Shown here piece by piece: positions 53,530 through 63,472 of a DNA stretch of 64,000 nt (within the stretch, counting starts at the first letter, position 1; each line of letters opens with the position of its first letter). The translations under genes were made by a program, and so were the position numbers. The notes below the pieces were generated by a model. The model saw only the letters and a program-made list of their open reading frames with translations, did not search any database and had not been told where the DNA came from. Origin of the DNA: Cyrtodaria siliqua (Eukaryota; Mollusca; Bivalvia; Adapedonta; Hiatellidae); contig JAWPHD010003095.1 of the NCBI GenBank assembly GCA_037043455.1, forward strand, positions 1 through 64,000, given 5' to 3'.

Positions 53530-55227
53530 ATGGTGAACGGTAAAGGAGCAAAGTACTTTTTTCAAGAAGACATTCATGAAATACACAGGATTATAGAAAG
53601 CGTCAAAGTGGATGGAAAATCTGTGAACATTGAGGAACTGAATGACTTACTTAAATCGGAGTTACAGAATGTTAGCCATGTTCAGACTACAGTAAACTCT
53701 CAGAAAACTACAACAAACCATAAGAAGGGTGAACAACCAATGCGGGTAATCTCAGATACCGAAAATTGTAAGAAATGCAAGAGAAAATGTAAAACTAAAT
53801 CCGCCTGGTGTGAGTCGGGAACTCATTGGATACATTATAGTTGTGATAAGCTGTCAAAAGAGGACATTCAACAAATAGAAAACGACAAAAATACATCATA
53901 CTCGTGCAAGTTATGCCAAGAATCTCGAACAGTATTTAGTCCACAAACTAACACTAACAAGCGAAGTATACTATACATTCCTGAATCGCCTACTCAAAGT
54001 TCTGTCTCCATAGCAGGCTCAATTCTAATTGAAGAAATAGAAACTTCACATGACATATGCTCACATTGTGAAACCAACATTGTAACAGACTCTGTAGCCT
54101 GTGAAACGTGCCACATAATATTTCACGAAAAATGCACTTCAGCGAAAGACGAACAACATAACTGTTTTTCATGCGAAGCAAAGGAAATGATACAAACTCC
54201 AACTACAACAAGTAGCAATGAAGAAATTATTATCAGCGAATCATTATCCGAAGAAACTATAGTGAAACAGTGTCATCCTGAAATGATAGAACCGGAAGCA
54301 CAATTAAACCATAACAATACACGAGTAGGGACAGATAACGATAAACACATAAAAAGTAGCCAACTACGACAAAAAGAGAATAACCTCAAAAAGAGAGAAG
54401 AGGACCTGAAATACAAAGAAAAGATTATAGCTGATATGAAAAAAGATAGAGTTAACCTAGAATCTGGTATTTATAGACTCGAAGCCAAAAGCAATGAACT
54501 TGAACAGACCATCACAACTCTAAAAAGAAAAATTGACTTTATGGAAAGTACCAATAAAAATGTCCAGAATGAAACAGTAAACCAACAACAACAACCACAA
54601 AGTGCGTCCTACTTTGAGAAAATGCAAGAAAAAGTGTCAAATTTTCTGCTAAAACAAATAGACAGACAACTAGAAGCACTAGATCACTCTTTTGCTAAAC
54701 CTCAGAAAACATACATGTGTAACAATACAAATACACTGACAATATCTACGCAAACAGAAAACGTACAGAAGCAGGATTATGAAATTCCACCGTTTGTTAC
54801 GAACGAACCGTCAACATTCTCTAACAATTTAAAAACATGTACACCTTCAGTACCAGATACTCCAGATCAGCGACAACAGACTCGCCAAGTTGGAAATTTG
54901 ATTGAGATACAACCGACTCCCACTTACAGTGAACATGAACAGTTGTTACCCGTTTTAAATGGATATTATGTCGATACAAACACGAGTGACTCTAACAACC
55001 GTTACTACACCGGTATACCATTGTCATATACAAGCCAGACGAACATTTGTATGTCAACACAATCAAACAACAACAATGATTATACCACTAAGATTAACTC
55101 TGGCACATCACAATCTGAGGAGCCGTCCGATCCAACAACTCCCAACCTACCGAATGAACCAGTACACAGTACCTCAGCTAAGCCGTCTTTTTTAGGACAG
55201 GCCGAAATATATCACCACAAAAGATAA
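53530..55227 (+). CDS. LINE ORF1 protein (PHD-like zinc fingers and coiled coil)
   Basis: 565 residues, start GAATCATGG. A first Cys/His cluster (C80, C83, C87, C94, H102, C105, C126, C129) and a second (C177, C180, C191, C194, H199, C202, C212, C215) have the spacing of PHD/RING-type fingers. A charged coiled coil follows at about 276-340, then a Thr/Asn/Gln-rich disordered tail. ORF1 of such LINEs binds element RNA and helps assemble the RNP; the role of these fingers is inferred. The frame is intact. Near its 3' end it reads TCT TTT TTA, with the shift heptamer at 55188-55194. The shorter + strand frame at 54959-55195 is a shadow. Confidence 0.9.
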   Translation: MVNGKGAKYFFQEDIHEIHRIIESVKVDGKSVNIEELNDLLKSELQNVSHVQTTVNSQKTTTNHKKGEQPMRVISDTENCKKCKRKCKTKSAWCESGTHWIHYSCDKLSKEDIQQIENDKNTSYSCKLCQESRTVFSPQTNTNKRSILYIPESPTQSSVSIAGSILIEEIETSHDICSHCETNIVTDSVACETCHIIFHEKCTSAKDEQHNCFSCEAKEMIQTPTTTSSNEEIIISESLSEETIVKQCHPEMIEPEAQLNHNNTRVGTDNDKHIKSSQLRQKENNLKKREEDLKYKEKIIADMKKDRVNLESGIYRLEAKSNELEQTITTLKRKIDFMESTNKNVQNETVNQQQQPQSASYFEKMQEKVSNFLLKQIDRQLEALDHSFAKPQKTYMCNNTNTLTISTQTENVQKQDYEIPPFVTNEPSTFSNNLKTCTPSVPDTPDQRQQTRQVGNLIEIQPTPTYSEHEQLLPVLNGYYVDTNTSDSNNRYYTGIPLSYTSQTNICMSTQSNNNNDYTTKINSGTSQSEEPSDPTTPNLPNEPVHSTSAKPSFLGQAEIYHHKR

Positions 55228-57239
55228 CAGTAGATTCTACAGTAAATCCTGAAATAAAGAAACTTAGTATTATATCCTATAATTGTAAAAACATTAATAC
55301 ATGTGGTTTAGCTATAAAAGACCTAGCCAAAAATAATGATATCATCCTGATACAGGAGCATTGGTTATACAAATGTCAGCTCTACCTACTTGCAGAAGTG
55401 CATGAGGACTGGTGTGCCATAGGAAAGTCTGTCGATAATAATGATCCGATAGAACCTGTACAAATCCCAAGAGGTTACGGTGGCGTAGCTGTCATGTGGA
55501 AGAGGAGTATTGATCACAAAGTTAGAGCATGTGACGATGGCGGAAACCGTATACAATGCATTACCATAGACAGTAATCCACCATTATTATTTATATGTGC
55601 ATATCTACCTAGCAAGGGCAAATCAGACAATTATTCTGAGTATGAGGAATGTGTTGACCAAATTCGTGAAATCTACATTAAACACAGCGAAACTCATCGG
55701 ATTATTATTGGAGGCGACTTCAACGAAAACTTGACAACCAATCAACAGTCGAGAAGAGGAAAATACATGCTGAACTTCATGCAAGAGTGTGGATTATCGA
55801 CAGAGAGCGTAGGGAACACATTTGTACATCCAAATGGTAAAGACTGTTCAGAAATTGACTTTTTTATCACCCAAACTGAGTCTAATATTGCGGCGTCCAA
55901 AACAGTGAAGTTAGATAATTTGTCTACAAACGCTTCAGACCACTACCCAATTCAATTGGAAATTGAATGCAACTTAACTCCGAAATTGAAAGATAATCTA
56001 GAAGCTGCCAGCATGAAGATTAACTGGGATAAAGTGGATAAAGATTGTTATAGAACCATAGTTGAACAGAAAATGTTGGCTTTACAGACTAACATTTCAA
56101 CACAACAAACCTCTCGAACTATTGAACTAGTCTGTGACATACTGAATGAATCCGCAATCGCGTGCACAACGAAAAAGAAACCAAGAAAAGGATACCCAAA
56201 ACTACAAGTATGGAATGAGGATATTAAAAATAAACTGGATGCAAATAAGACAGCTCTCAGAAATTGGAAAAGTAACGGACGACCAATATTTGAAACAAAT
56301 ATATACGTAATGAAAAAGAAATATACAAGACAAGAATTCAGAAATGCAGTGAGAGTGGAGACGGCAAGAAGGCGCCTAAGAGATCGGGATGAAATTATCA
56401 ATGCAAAATTTACAGACGCTAAACTATTCCATAAACTGGTGAACAAACAGAGAAAAACTTCACAACAACTCATAGAGGATCTAAACGTAGATGACAAAAC
56501 ATACTCGGGAGAGGATATTATTCTTGGCTTTAAACAACATTTTGAACAACTAGCTGAAAATAGTAGCAACACGTCATATGACGTAAAATACCATGAAAAT
56601 ATAGAAGAAGAAATTCCGTGGATAAAAGAACTCACATCTGAAAAGACTGGTATTGATATTAGTAATCACGAAATCAAAAAAGCTGTACAATCAATTAACC
56701 GTCGCAAATCTCCAGATGTATTCGGGCTCTGTATTGAGAACTTCTTGCATGCAGGCGATGTGATCATACCCATCTTACATTACGTACTGAATGCTATGGT
56801 GCTCAGTGGTGAAATACCAGACTTTCTGAAAACTGGACTAGTCTCTCCAATATTTAAGAAGAAAGGGGATAAACATGATGTAAAAAATTACAGGGGAATA
56901 ACAGTTCTACCCGTTTTATTGAAAATACTGGAATATGTTGTTCGTGAAAAAATGAGACCAGTGATTGATCCTCAACAAAGCGTCCTTCAACGTGGATTTA
57001 CGAAAAATACTTCACCAATGAATTGTTCGCTAATAGTGGAGGAGTTTGTACGAGAAAGTAAAGACTGTAAGCAAATAGCCTATATTGCATTACTGGATGC
57101 CAAATCTGCTTTTGATGTAGTGAATCATGACCATCTCATGCGAAAATTATATCATATGGGGGTGGAGAATGAACTCTGGAAAATAATAAACAATCTACAC
57201 CGTAACGCATCTTCGTCAATTAAATGGGGGGGGACATAA
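55182..57239 (+). CDS. LINE ORF2, first part (endonuclease and start of reverse transcriptase)
   Basis: The frame runs from 55182 to a stop at 57237-57239. The endonuclease domain shows IISYNCKN (Asn), ILIQEHWL (Glu), IIGGDFNENL (Asp/Asn) and NASDHYPIQL (SDH), the catalytic set of apurinic-type LINE endonucleases. The reverse transcriptase begins at about 56850 with LVSPIFKKKGDKHDVKNYRG, then ALLDAKSAFDVVNHDHL. The frame ends early at KWGGT because an 8-G run adds one base compared with the downstream frame. No ATG lies before 55494, so start by frameshifting from ORF1 is proposed. Confidence 0.9.
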   Translation, partial: AVFFRTGRNISPQKITVDSTVNPEIKKLSIISYNCKNINTCGLAIKDLAKNNDIILIQEHWLYKCQLYLLAEVHEDWCAIGKSVDNNDPIEPVQIPRGYGGVAVMWKRSIDHKVRACDDGGNRIQCITIDSNPPLLFICAYLPSKGKSDNYSEYEECVDQIREIYIKHSETHRIIIGGDFNENLTTNQQSRRGKYMLNFMQECGLSTESVGNTFVHPNGKDCSEIDFFITQTESNIAASKTVKLDNLSTNASDHYPIQLEIECNLTPKLKDNLEAASMKINWDKVDKDCYRTIVEQKMLALQTNISTQQTSRTIELVCDILNESAIACTTKKKPRKGYPKLQVWNEDIKNKLDANKTALRNWKSNGRPIFETNIYVMKKKYTRQEFRNAVRVETARRRLRDRDEIINAKFTDAKLFHKLVNKQRKTSQQLIEDLNVDDKTYSGEDIILGFKQHFEQLAENSSNTSYDVKYHENIEEEIPWIKELTSEKTGIDISNHEIKKAVQSINRRKSPDVFGLCIENFLHAGDVIIPILHYVLNAMVLSGEIPDFLKTGLVSPIFKKKGDKHDVKNYRGITVLPVLLKILEYVVREKMRPVIDPQQSVLQRGFTKNTSPMNCSLIVEEFVRESKDCKQIAYIALLDAKSAFDVVNHDHLMRKLYHMGVENELWKIINNLHRNASSSIKWGGT
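55188..55194 (+). promoter_or_regulatory. Candidate -1 ribosomal frameshift site (U UUU UUA)
   Basis: In the ORF1 frame the codons are TCT TTT TTA, which gives the slippery heptamer T TTT TTA in the proper zero frame. ORF2 lies in the -1 frame, opens after a TAA at 55179-55181, and has no ATG until 55494, well inside the endonuclease domain. Slippage here would join ORF1 to ORF2 without loss of catalytic residues. No strong downstream stem was seen by eye. Confidence 0.55.
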
Positions 57240-58731
57240 CTCTGAAACATTTCCAATCAACCTTGGTGTTAGACAGGGAGGTATACTGAGTGCAGATCTG
57301 TACAAAGTTCATATCAACACGTTGCTTCAAAAGCTGCAAAATATACATATTGGTGGATCTATCGGCAACATAAGCTGCTGTGCTCCAACATGTGCAGATG
57401 ACGTCGCATTACTAAGCAATGATCCGGAAGAGCTACAAATTCTAATAAACATTGCTGTACAGTATAGCAAGATGGAAAGATATCAACTGCAACCTACAAA
57501 GAGTCACGCCCTCATAGTAAAACCAAACTGCAGAACCAAATGCAACAATGAAGTACAGTGGAAGATGAATGGTAAAGATATGGACGTCACAGAAAAAGCC
57601 TCGCATTTAGGTATCATCAGATCAACTTCGATTAACAATACAGCTAAAGAAACGGTTCAACAGAACATAAACAAAGCACGAAGGACGACATACAGTCTCA
57701 TGTCAGCCGGTCTCCATGGCGAAAACGGTCTAGATCCTGAAACATCTATACATCTACTCAGAATTTACGTATTACCGATACTTACGTACGGACTCGAACT
57801 AATACTACCGAAAGGTAAAAACCTGCAAAATCTGGAAGCTTTCCTCAGAAAACTACTAAAACAAATTCTGTCGATGCCAACAAACACAGCTGATCCTGCA
57901 GCATTCATTATATCTGGAATACTACCTGTTGAAGCCCAAATACATATAAAAGCACTAACACTGTACCACAACGTCTGCAAACAGACCGACGAGAGTATAG
58001 AAAAGCAAATAGCTACACGACAGCTAACAGTGAAAAGTATGGACAGTAGCAGCTGGTTTGTTGAAATAGACAAACTTTTGTGTAAATACAAACTTCCTGA
58101 TGCAACACATCTCTTAAACAACTCCTTCTCAAAAGAGGAATGGAAAACGAAACTACACTCAGCAATAAACAAATATTGGGAACAGAAACTAATCAATAAC
58201 TCCAAACTATACTCAACACTCCGACTCCTGAACGTAGACGTCTACACCGTCGGTAAAGTACATCCAATAATACATACCCGAAGCTCTTCAAAAGTAGAAG
58301 TTTCTCGTTTATCAATCAAACTGAAATTAGTTTCTGGAACCTACAGCCTACAAAGCAATAAAGCGGCATTCAACCATTTAGAAACGGATCCAACCTGTAA
58401 ACTGTGCAGAGAACAAGAAGAAGACGTCGAACACTTTATACTTCAATGCAGTGCACTGGAATCAGTGAGGGAGTCGGTACTGAGTGATATTGATGAATGC
58501 TTGCATGAGATTTGCGGTGTACACCTAGAAAGCATTAGCAACTTAACAAAGCTTAAAATAATACTAGACAGCACCTCGCTTAGCTTGCTTGTAGACATTA
58601 GTCGCAATGTAGACCTTACCCAGCTTGAATTTCATACACACAGACTGTGCTACTTTTTACACTGTGCTAGATATAAAATGCTCGAAAAAATACCTGTTAG
58701 GAGAAAACGAAGGGGACGTGACACACGATAA
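57226..58731 (+). pseudogene. LINE ORF2, second part (RT core and C-terminus, frameshifted)
   Basis: Continues in the next frame from the G run: SETFPINLGVRQGGILSADL, then APTCADDVALLSNDPEELQI with the A-D-D catalytic box intact. A CKLCREQEEDVEHFILQC knuckle lies near the end, and the ORF ends RRKRRGRDTR. Relative to the first part it is +1 shifted. One fewer G in the run would make ORF2 continuous; the lesion could be real or a sequencing error. Confidence 0.88.
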
Positions 58732-58755
58732 GGCTAATAAATAAATAAATTTGAA

Positions 58756-59098
58756 ACAAATAATCTCAGTACTATAGTGGTGAAAGTGTTTATTACCTCA
58801 TATCGCGTGTGGCAGCTGTATTTATTCGTACTGGTGGTGGATTTATTGCCCGATAATATAAACCTACTCTTCGGAGGTTGTCCTACTACGGACGGAACGA
58901 ACAACAACAACAACAACAATGGCGGCGTTTTGTGTTTTTTTAATGAAATAGTCCGGCAAACACTAAAAAAATAATCCCTGTCGAGGAGTATCAAAATGAT
59001 CAAAAAAACTGCATAATTAGTTCCTGGCGTTCCCACTGAATAATTAAAAAAAAAATTATATAAATTTTTTTTTAAATAAAAATAATAATATAAAAAAA
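58756..59098. other. Non-coding between the LINE and the next satellite
   Basis: Contains (AAC)n at 58900-58918 and A/T-rich runs at 59042-59095. No gene; the short frames here are unsupported. Confidence 0.5.
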
Positions 59099-60352
59099 GT
59101 AAGTCATAAAATCTGCTTGGCAAAGATCAGATGCAAAATGAAGGCATTATCGTATGACGAGGCAAATTATAGCATTTTTTAACAAAATAAAGGGTCATAA
59201 CTCCGCTGTTACTGGTTCGATCTGGCTGGTTTTCAAACTTGACCAAGCTTTCATAGACATTAACAATCTGATAAAGTTTGGTAAAGATCGGATGAAAAAT
59301 GAAGGCACTATCGTCTTAACGAGGCAAAATATAACATTTTGAACTAAATCAAAGGCCACAACTCCGCTGTTACTAGTCCAATATGAATGGTTTTCGAACT
59401 TGTCCGAGCTTTCATTGATATTAACAATCTGATAAAGTTTGGTAAAGATCAGATGAACAATGAAGCCCCTATCGTCATGAGGCAAAATATATTTTAACTA
59501 AATCAAGGGCCATAACTCCGCTGTTACTGGTCCGATATGGCTGGTTGTCCTTTCAACGACATTAACAATCTGATAAAGTTTGGTAAAGATCGGATGAATA
59601 ATGAAGCCCCCATCGTCTTAAGGCAAAATATACCATTTTTAACTAAATCAAGGGCCGTTGTTACTAATCTGATATGGCTGGTTTTCGAACTTGTCCGAGC
59701 TTTCATTGATATTAACAATCTGATAAAGATTGGTAAAGATCAGATGAACAATGAAGCCTCTATCATCTTAATGATGCAAAATATAACATTTTTAACTGAA
59801 TCAAGGGCCGTAACTCCGCTGTTACTAGTCCGAAATGGCTGGTTTTCGAACTTGTCCGAGCTTTCATTGATATTAACAATGTGGTAAAGTTTGGTAAAGA
59901 TAGAATGAAAAACGAAGGCCCTATCGTCTTAACGAGGCAAAATATAACGTAGCATTTTTAACTAAATCAAGGACCATAACTCTGCTGTTACTGGTCCGAT
60001 CTGGCTGGCTTTCGAACTTGTCCGAGCTTTCATTGATATTAACAATGTGGTAAAGTTTGGTAAAGATAGGATGAAAAATGAAGGCCCTATCGTCTTAACG
60101 AGGCAAAATATAACAATATAGCATTTTAACTAAATCAAGGGCCACAACTCCGCTGTTACTTGTCCGATCTGGCTGGTTTTCGAACTCATCCGAGCTTTCA
60201 TTAATATTAACAACCTGTTAAAGTTTGGTAAATATCGGATGAAAAATGAAGGCCCTATCGTCTTAATGAGTCAAAAGTTAACGCGGACGCCGACGGACGA
60301 CGGACAACTCGGCATCCCATAAGCTCTGCTGGACTTCGGCCAGTAGAGCTAA
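59099..60352 (-). repeat. AGCTCTACTGG-headed satellite element, inverse copy
   Basis: Eight or so monomers (GTAAAGATCGGATGAAAAAT, GGCCCTATCGTCTTAACGAG) of ~145-170 bp end at the head inverse CATAAGCTCTGCTGGACTTC and GGCCAGTAGAGCT at 60318-60352. The far 3' terminal sequence is missing at the left, which decays into T/A-rich runs. Same family as 48131-49592. Confidence 0.85.
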
Positions 60353-60765
60353 TGACAACCACATACCACATACCACAAAACAGAAATGACACAACCACAT
60401 ACCATAAAACAGAAATAACACAACCACATACCATAATACAGAAATGACACCACATACCATAATACAGAACTGGAACAACCACATACCATAATACAGAAAT
60501 GACACAACCACATACCATAAACAGAAATGACACAACCACATACCATAATACCCAAATGACACAACCACATACCATAATACAGAATGGACACAACCACATA
60601 CCACAAAACATACCATAATACCCAAATGACACAACCACATACCATAATACAGAATGGACACAACCACATACCATAATACAGAAATGACAACCACATACCA
60701 CAAAACAGAAATGACACAACCACATACCATAATACAGGAATGACAACCACATACCATACAGACTG
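60353..60765. repeat. Minisatellite of ACCACATACCATAA type, fourth array
   Basis: About 14 units of ACACAACCACATACCATAAT plus ACAGAAATG directly abut the head of the satellite element at 60352. A ~75-bp segment (CATACCATAATACCCAAATG) is duplicated at 60540 and 60607. The 184-, 178- and 148-codon - strand frames are repeat translations. Confidence 0.92.
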
Positions 60766-60884
60766 GCATGTAGCTGAATATACGCAGATACGCACCTAAG
60801 TACGAACATTTCAAAGCAATTTTAATGATTTATTATTGCGATCGATCATGGATATACTGGTCTAGAACCCCCCACACCCCCGAC

Positions 60885-61010
60885 AGAAATGACATACCAT
60901 AATACAGAACCGACAACCACATACCATGATACAGAAATGGCAACCATATACCACAATACATGATTGACAACCACATACCACAATACATGATCAACAACCA
61001 CATACGGGTA
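60885..61010. repeat. Minisatellite of ACCACATACCATAA type, small array
   Basis: Four to five units, e.g. GACAACCACATACCACAATA followed by CATGAT. Confidence 0.85.
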
Positions 61011-62206
61011 CCATAATGCTGTATTTATATATGCTGTAATTTGGACAGACAACCCTATCACATCCCATGCAAAAGATTGCGATGTACACAAAATGAAATT
61101 ATCAGGAAACAATAGCTGCACATTGTTGCCCTCTCAAGCTATTCAACATGTACTACAATGTTGTCATCGCAGATACATGCATTAACATCTGACATCAACT
61201 TCTTCGTTCAACTCCTGATTGTGCAAGAGTTAAGGTCACAGATTAATACAATTAGGGATTTTCACCAAAGAAAAATCATTTTGTATATTTTCAGTTTTAT
61301 TAATTATAATTAATTTTACCCACAACAGTATATACTTTCCAACAAAACAAATTAATAATAGTACATGTATTAAAATCAAATCAATAAAACGTTCACATAT
61401 GCACAATGCCAAAAGGCCGTTTTCTTGATGTGTTGCCTTCTCCAATTTCGGGAAATCCTAACCTATTAATATACAAGTATAATGTATGATATATAGATGT
61501 ACGCCCTAAACATTTAATGTGACCTTCACAATCCCCAGAGGACTTGTCATTGGGTCGTTATGGCCAAATCTTTACCTTTTAAAATAACAGGTACAGATTC
61601 AGGTGGAAGGAGGTAGATGATGGGGAGGTCGTGAAAACGAACAACCATTGCCACACACCATCCAGAATGTTATGAACATAGCTTTTTCATGAGATTGAAG
61701 CATGTTTTTAATATTTTGATAGACTCCGAAATTCTTTCAAGTCGCCTGGTCCCTTTAAAATATGATTTTTAAATAATATTTTATATTTTTTGTTTTTTTA
61801 TATACGATAAATTAGGATTTTTGTCTGAAACGTGGATTCCTAACATATTTTTTTAACAAAATGTTTCATTCTCTGGGGTTGATGAATCAATAAAACGGAA
61901 GTTTACAATTATTAATGATTTAAATTATTGAGAAAGTACAGTTCACACTATTCGTACAATGAGTAAGACATCTGTTACACAGTAACACATAAGTCAACAA
62001 TAACAATGGCTTTGTATGGTATCCTCAATAAATTCCTCATATTTTAAAACTACATATAAAATGCTGAACAACACTGATTATCATAGCACAAGATAATATG
62101 CTTTACATTGTTCAAAACTACATTATTATATAGTACTAACAAGTGTTCTTTTTATATTAGATAAAACCGTCTTGTGATCAAATGTGTTATATATATTCAT
62201 ACACAT
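61011..62206 (-). other. Flank and probable 3' UTR of the second p62 gene
   Basis: AT-rich. No coding signal on either strand; the - strand frame at 61236-61445 has no similarity. The 3' UTR of the p62-like gene should lie directly left of 62207. Confidence 0.5.
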
Positions 62207-62394
62207 TTAAGCCATGTATCCCCCACTGGTAGGATGACTCTGTCCCTGCTGGGGTCGTCCTGGCTGGGGTTTGATCGCGTCAAGAACCTGGATAATGTCC
62301 CCGTTTTTGGCCTCAAGAAGTCTCGTCAGCCAACCGCCATCGTTGTTGAAGCCCATTGACATCATTTGCTGAAGCGCCTGGGCGACATGAGGGC
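62207..62394 (-). CDS. Second p62 (SQSTM1-like), last coding exon with UBA domain (partial gene)
   Basis: After the acceptor TTTTAG the exon completes a Ser codon and reads [20 protein letters not shown] and then [20 protein letters not shown], ending HPTSGGYMA and TAA at 62209-62207. It is a UBA domain closely similar to that at 22384-22215 (about 70% identity over the domain). It has the same intron phase (one base in the previous exon) and a different tail. It therefore belongs to a separate p62 gene on the same strand. The rest lies upstream, beyond the window end. The preceding donor is in the 32-bp repeat at 63473-64000. Confidence 0.9.
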
Positions 62395-63472
62395 CTAAAA
62401 TTTTGGAAAATATTAGTAATTTAAACAAATAAACAAGAGAGCTCCAAATGGCCCCTTAATCGCTCACCTGATGCCATTGTAGACACTTTTAACAGTGACA
62501 GACGTGGGTGAGCTTACCCAGGTATGCTTACATGGAAGATTTTCCGATGCAACTTTGTAAACTGTGATCCCAGTTAAGACCGAAGTCAATCCCAGTGTCA
62601 ATATTTGAACAAACTTGGCAGTGGCTCAAAAGCTTACACGTGATTTAAATATTGGAAATGCATCTCTATTACATGTTGTAAAGACTTTCCTATCTAACTC
62701 TATAGATGTAAAAATGTGACCCCAGAGTGGGGTAAAAAACGACACCGCTGGTCTAAGGATCATCCATGTGAGTTTTGGTACACGTCAACAGAGGTATTTC
62801 AAAAAAGCTTTAACGTCTCACAACACAATTTTCGATAGGGTCTCATTGTAATGTTTTTGTTCATGGCATAGAGATAAACACAAGTTACAACATGTCTTTA
62901 TGCTTAAATTCTTCATTGATCCAATATCTGCAATTTAAAACACAATTAACAAATATTTACCAGGTTGAAACAATTTTAATTTCACGTTTGCGTGACACCT
63001 CAAAATTTAGCACATGACAAAAATACAATCGCTGGTGATTAGACCCATGGTGTAATATGAAGCAGAATTAACTAGAATCTTGTTATCAACATGAATTTTT
63101 CTGTGATCTCTTCCTAAAATGATGTATATTTAGAACCTGGTATGGTTAAATCAAATTGTATGCAAGGGAAGTCCTGTATAAAGCAGAAAAGAGGAACTAT
63201 GTTTCTATCCATCTCCTTCTTTTGCAGGGCACGAGTATTCATTGTACAATCACATTAAAGGATTGGAATGAAAGCTAACTGCTTATAGAATTATTCTCCT
63301 AGAGAATAGTGTCTCGAGTCCTAAAGCAAAAGATAACTAACAATCCCAACAGATTACCTCTGAGCCTTCGAATCTAGCTAATATTCAGTATATAAGTGTG
63401 AACAAAAAGATGGCTATATTATGAAAAGCATTAACAACTATGACAGGATTTCTTACAGCAGTTTCCAATTAC
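62395..63472 (-). other. Last intron of the second p62 gene
   Basis: No gene. The start at about 62430 (AAGAGAGCTCCAAATGGCCC then CTTAATCGCTCACCTGATG) looks like the end of a dispersed repeat, by eye only. The rest is unremarkable AT-rich sequence. Confidence 0.5.

Larger units (their letters stand above)
53530..58755 (+). mobile_element. Nearly full-length non-LTR retrotransposon (LINE, CR1/L2-like)
   Basis: Two long ORFs, ORF1 (53530-55227) and ORF2 (55182-58731), overlap by 46 bp. The 3' end is a short tandem repeat (AATAAATAAATAAAT), without a long poly(A). The 5' end of the element is upstream of 53530 and not determined. Only one disabling lesion was seen in ORF2 (an 8-G run at 57226-57233). 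This makes it the youngest autonomous-type element in the window. Clade assignment (ORF1 PHD-like finger, apurinic-type endonuclease, CCHC knuckle) is by motif only. Confidence 0.9.

Noticed and set aside
56048..56635. 195-codon - strand frame opposite LINE ORF2
   Set aside because: It is a shadow of ORF2; the + strand frame carries all endonuclease and RT motifs.
60255..60814. 184-, 178- and 148-codon - strand frames resembling membrane proteins
   Set aside because: Same minisatellite family translated in three frames; the 3' part runs into the inverse head of a satellite element.
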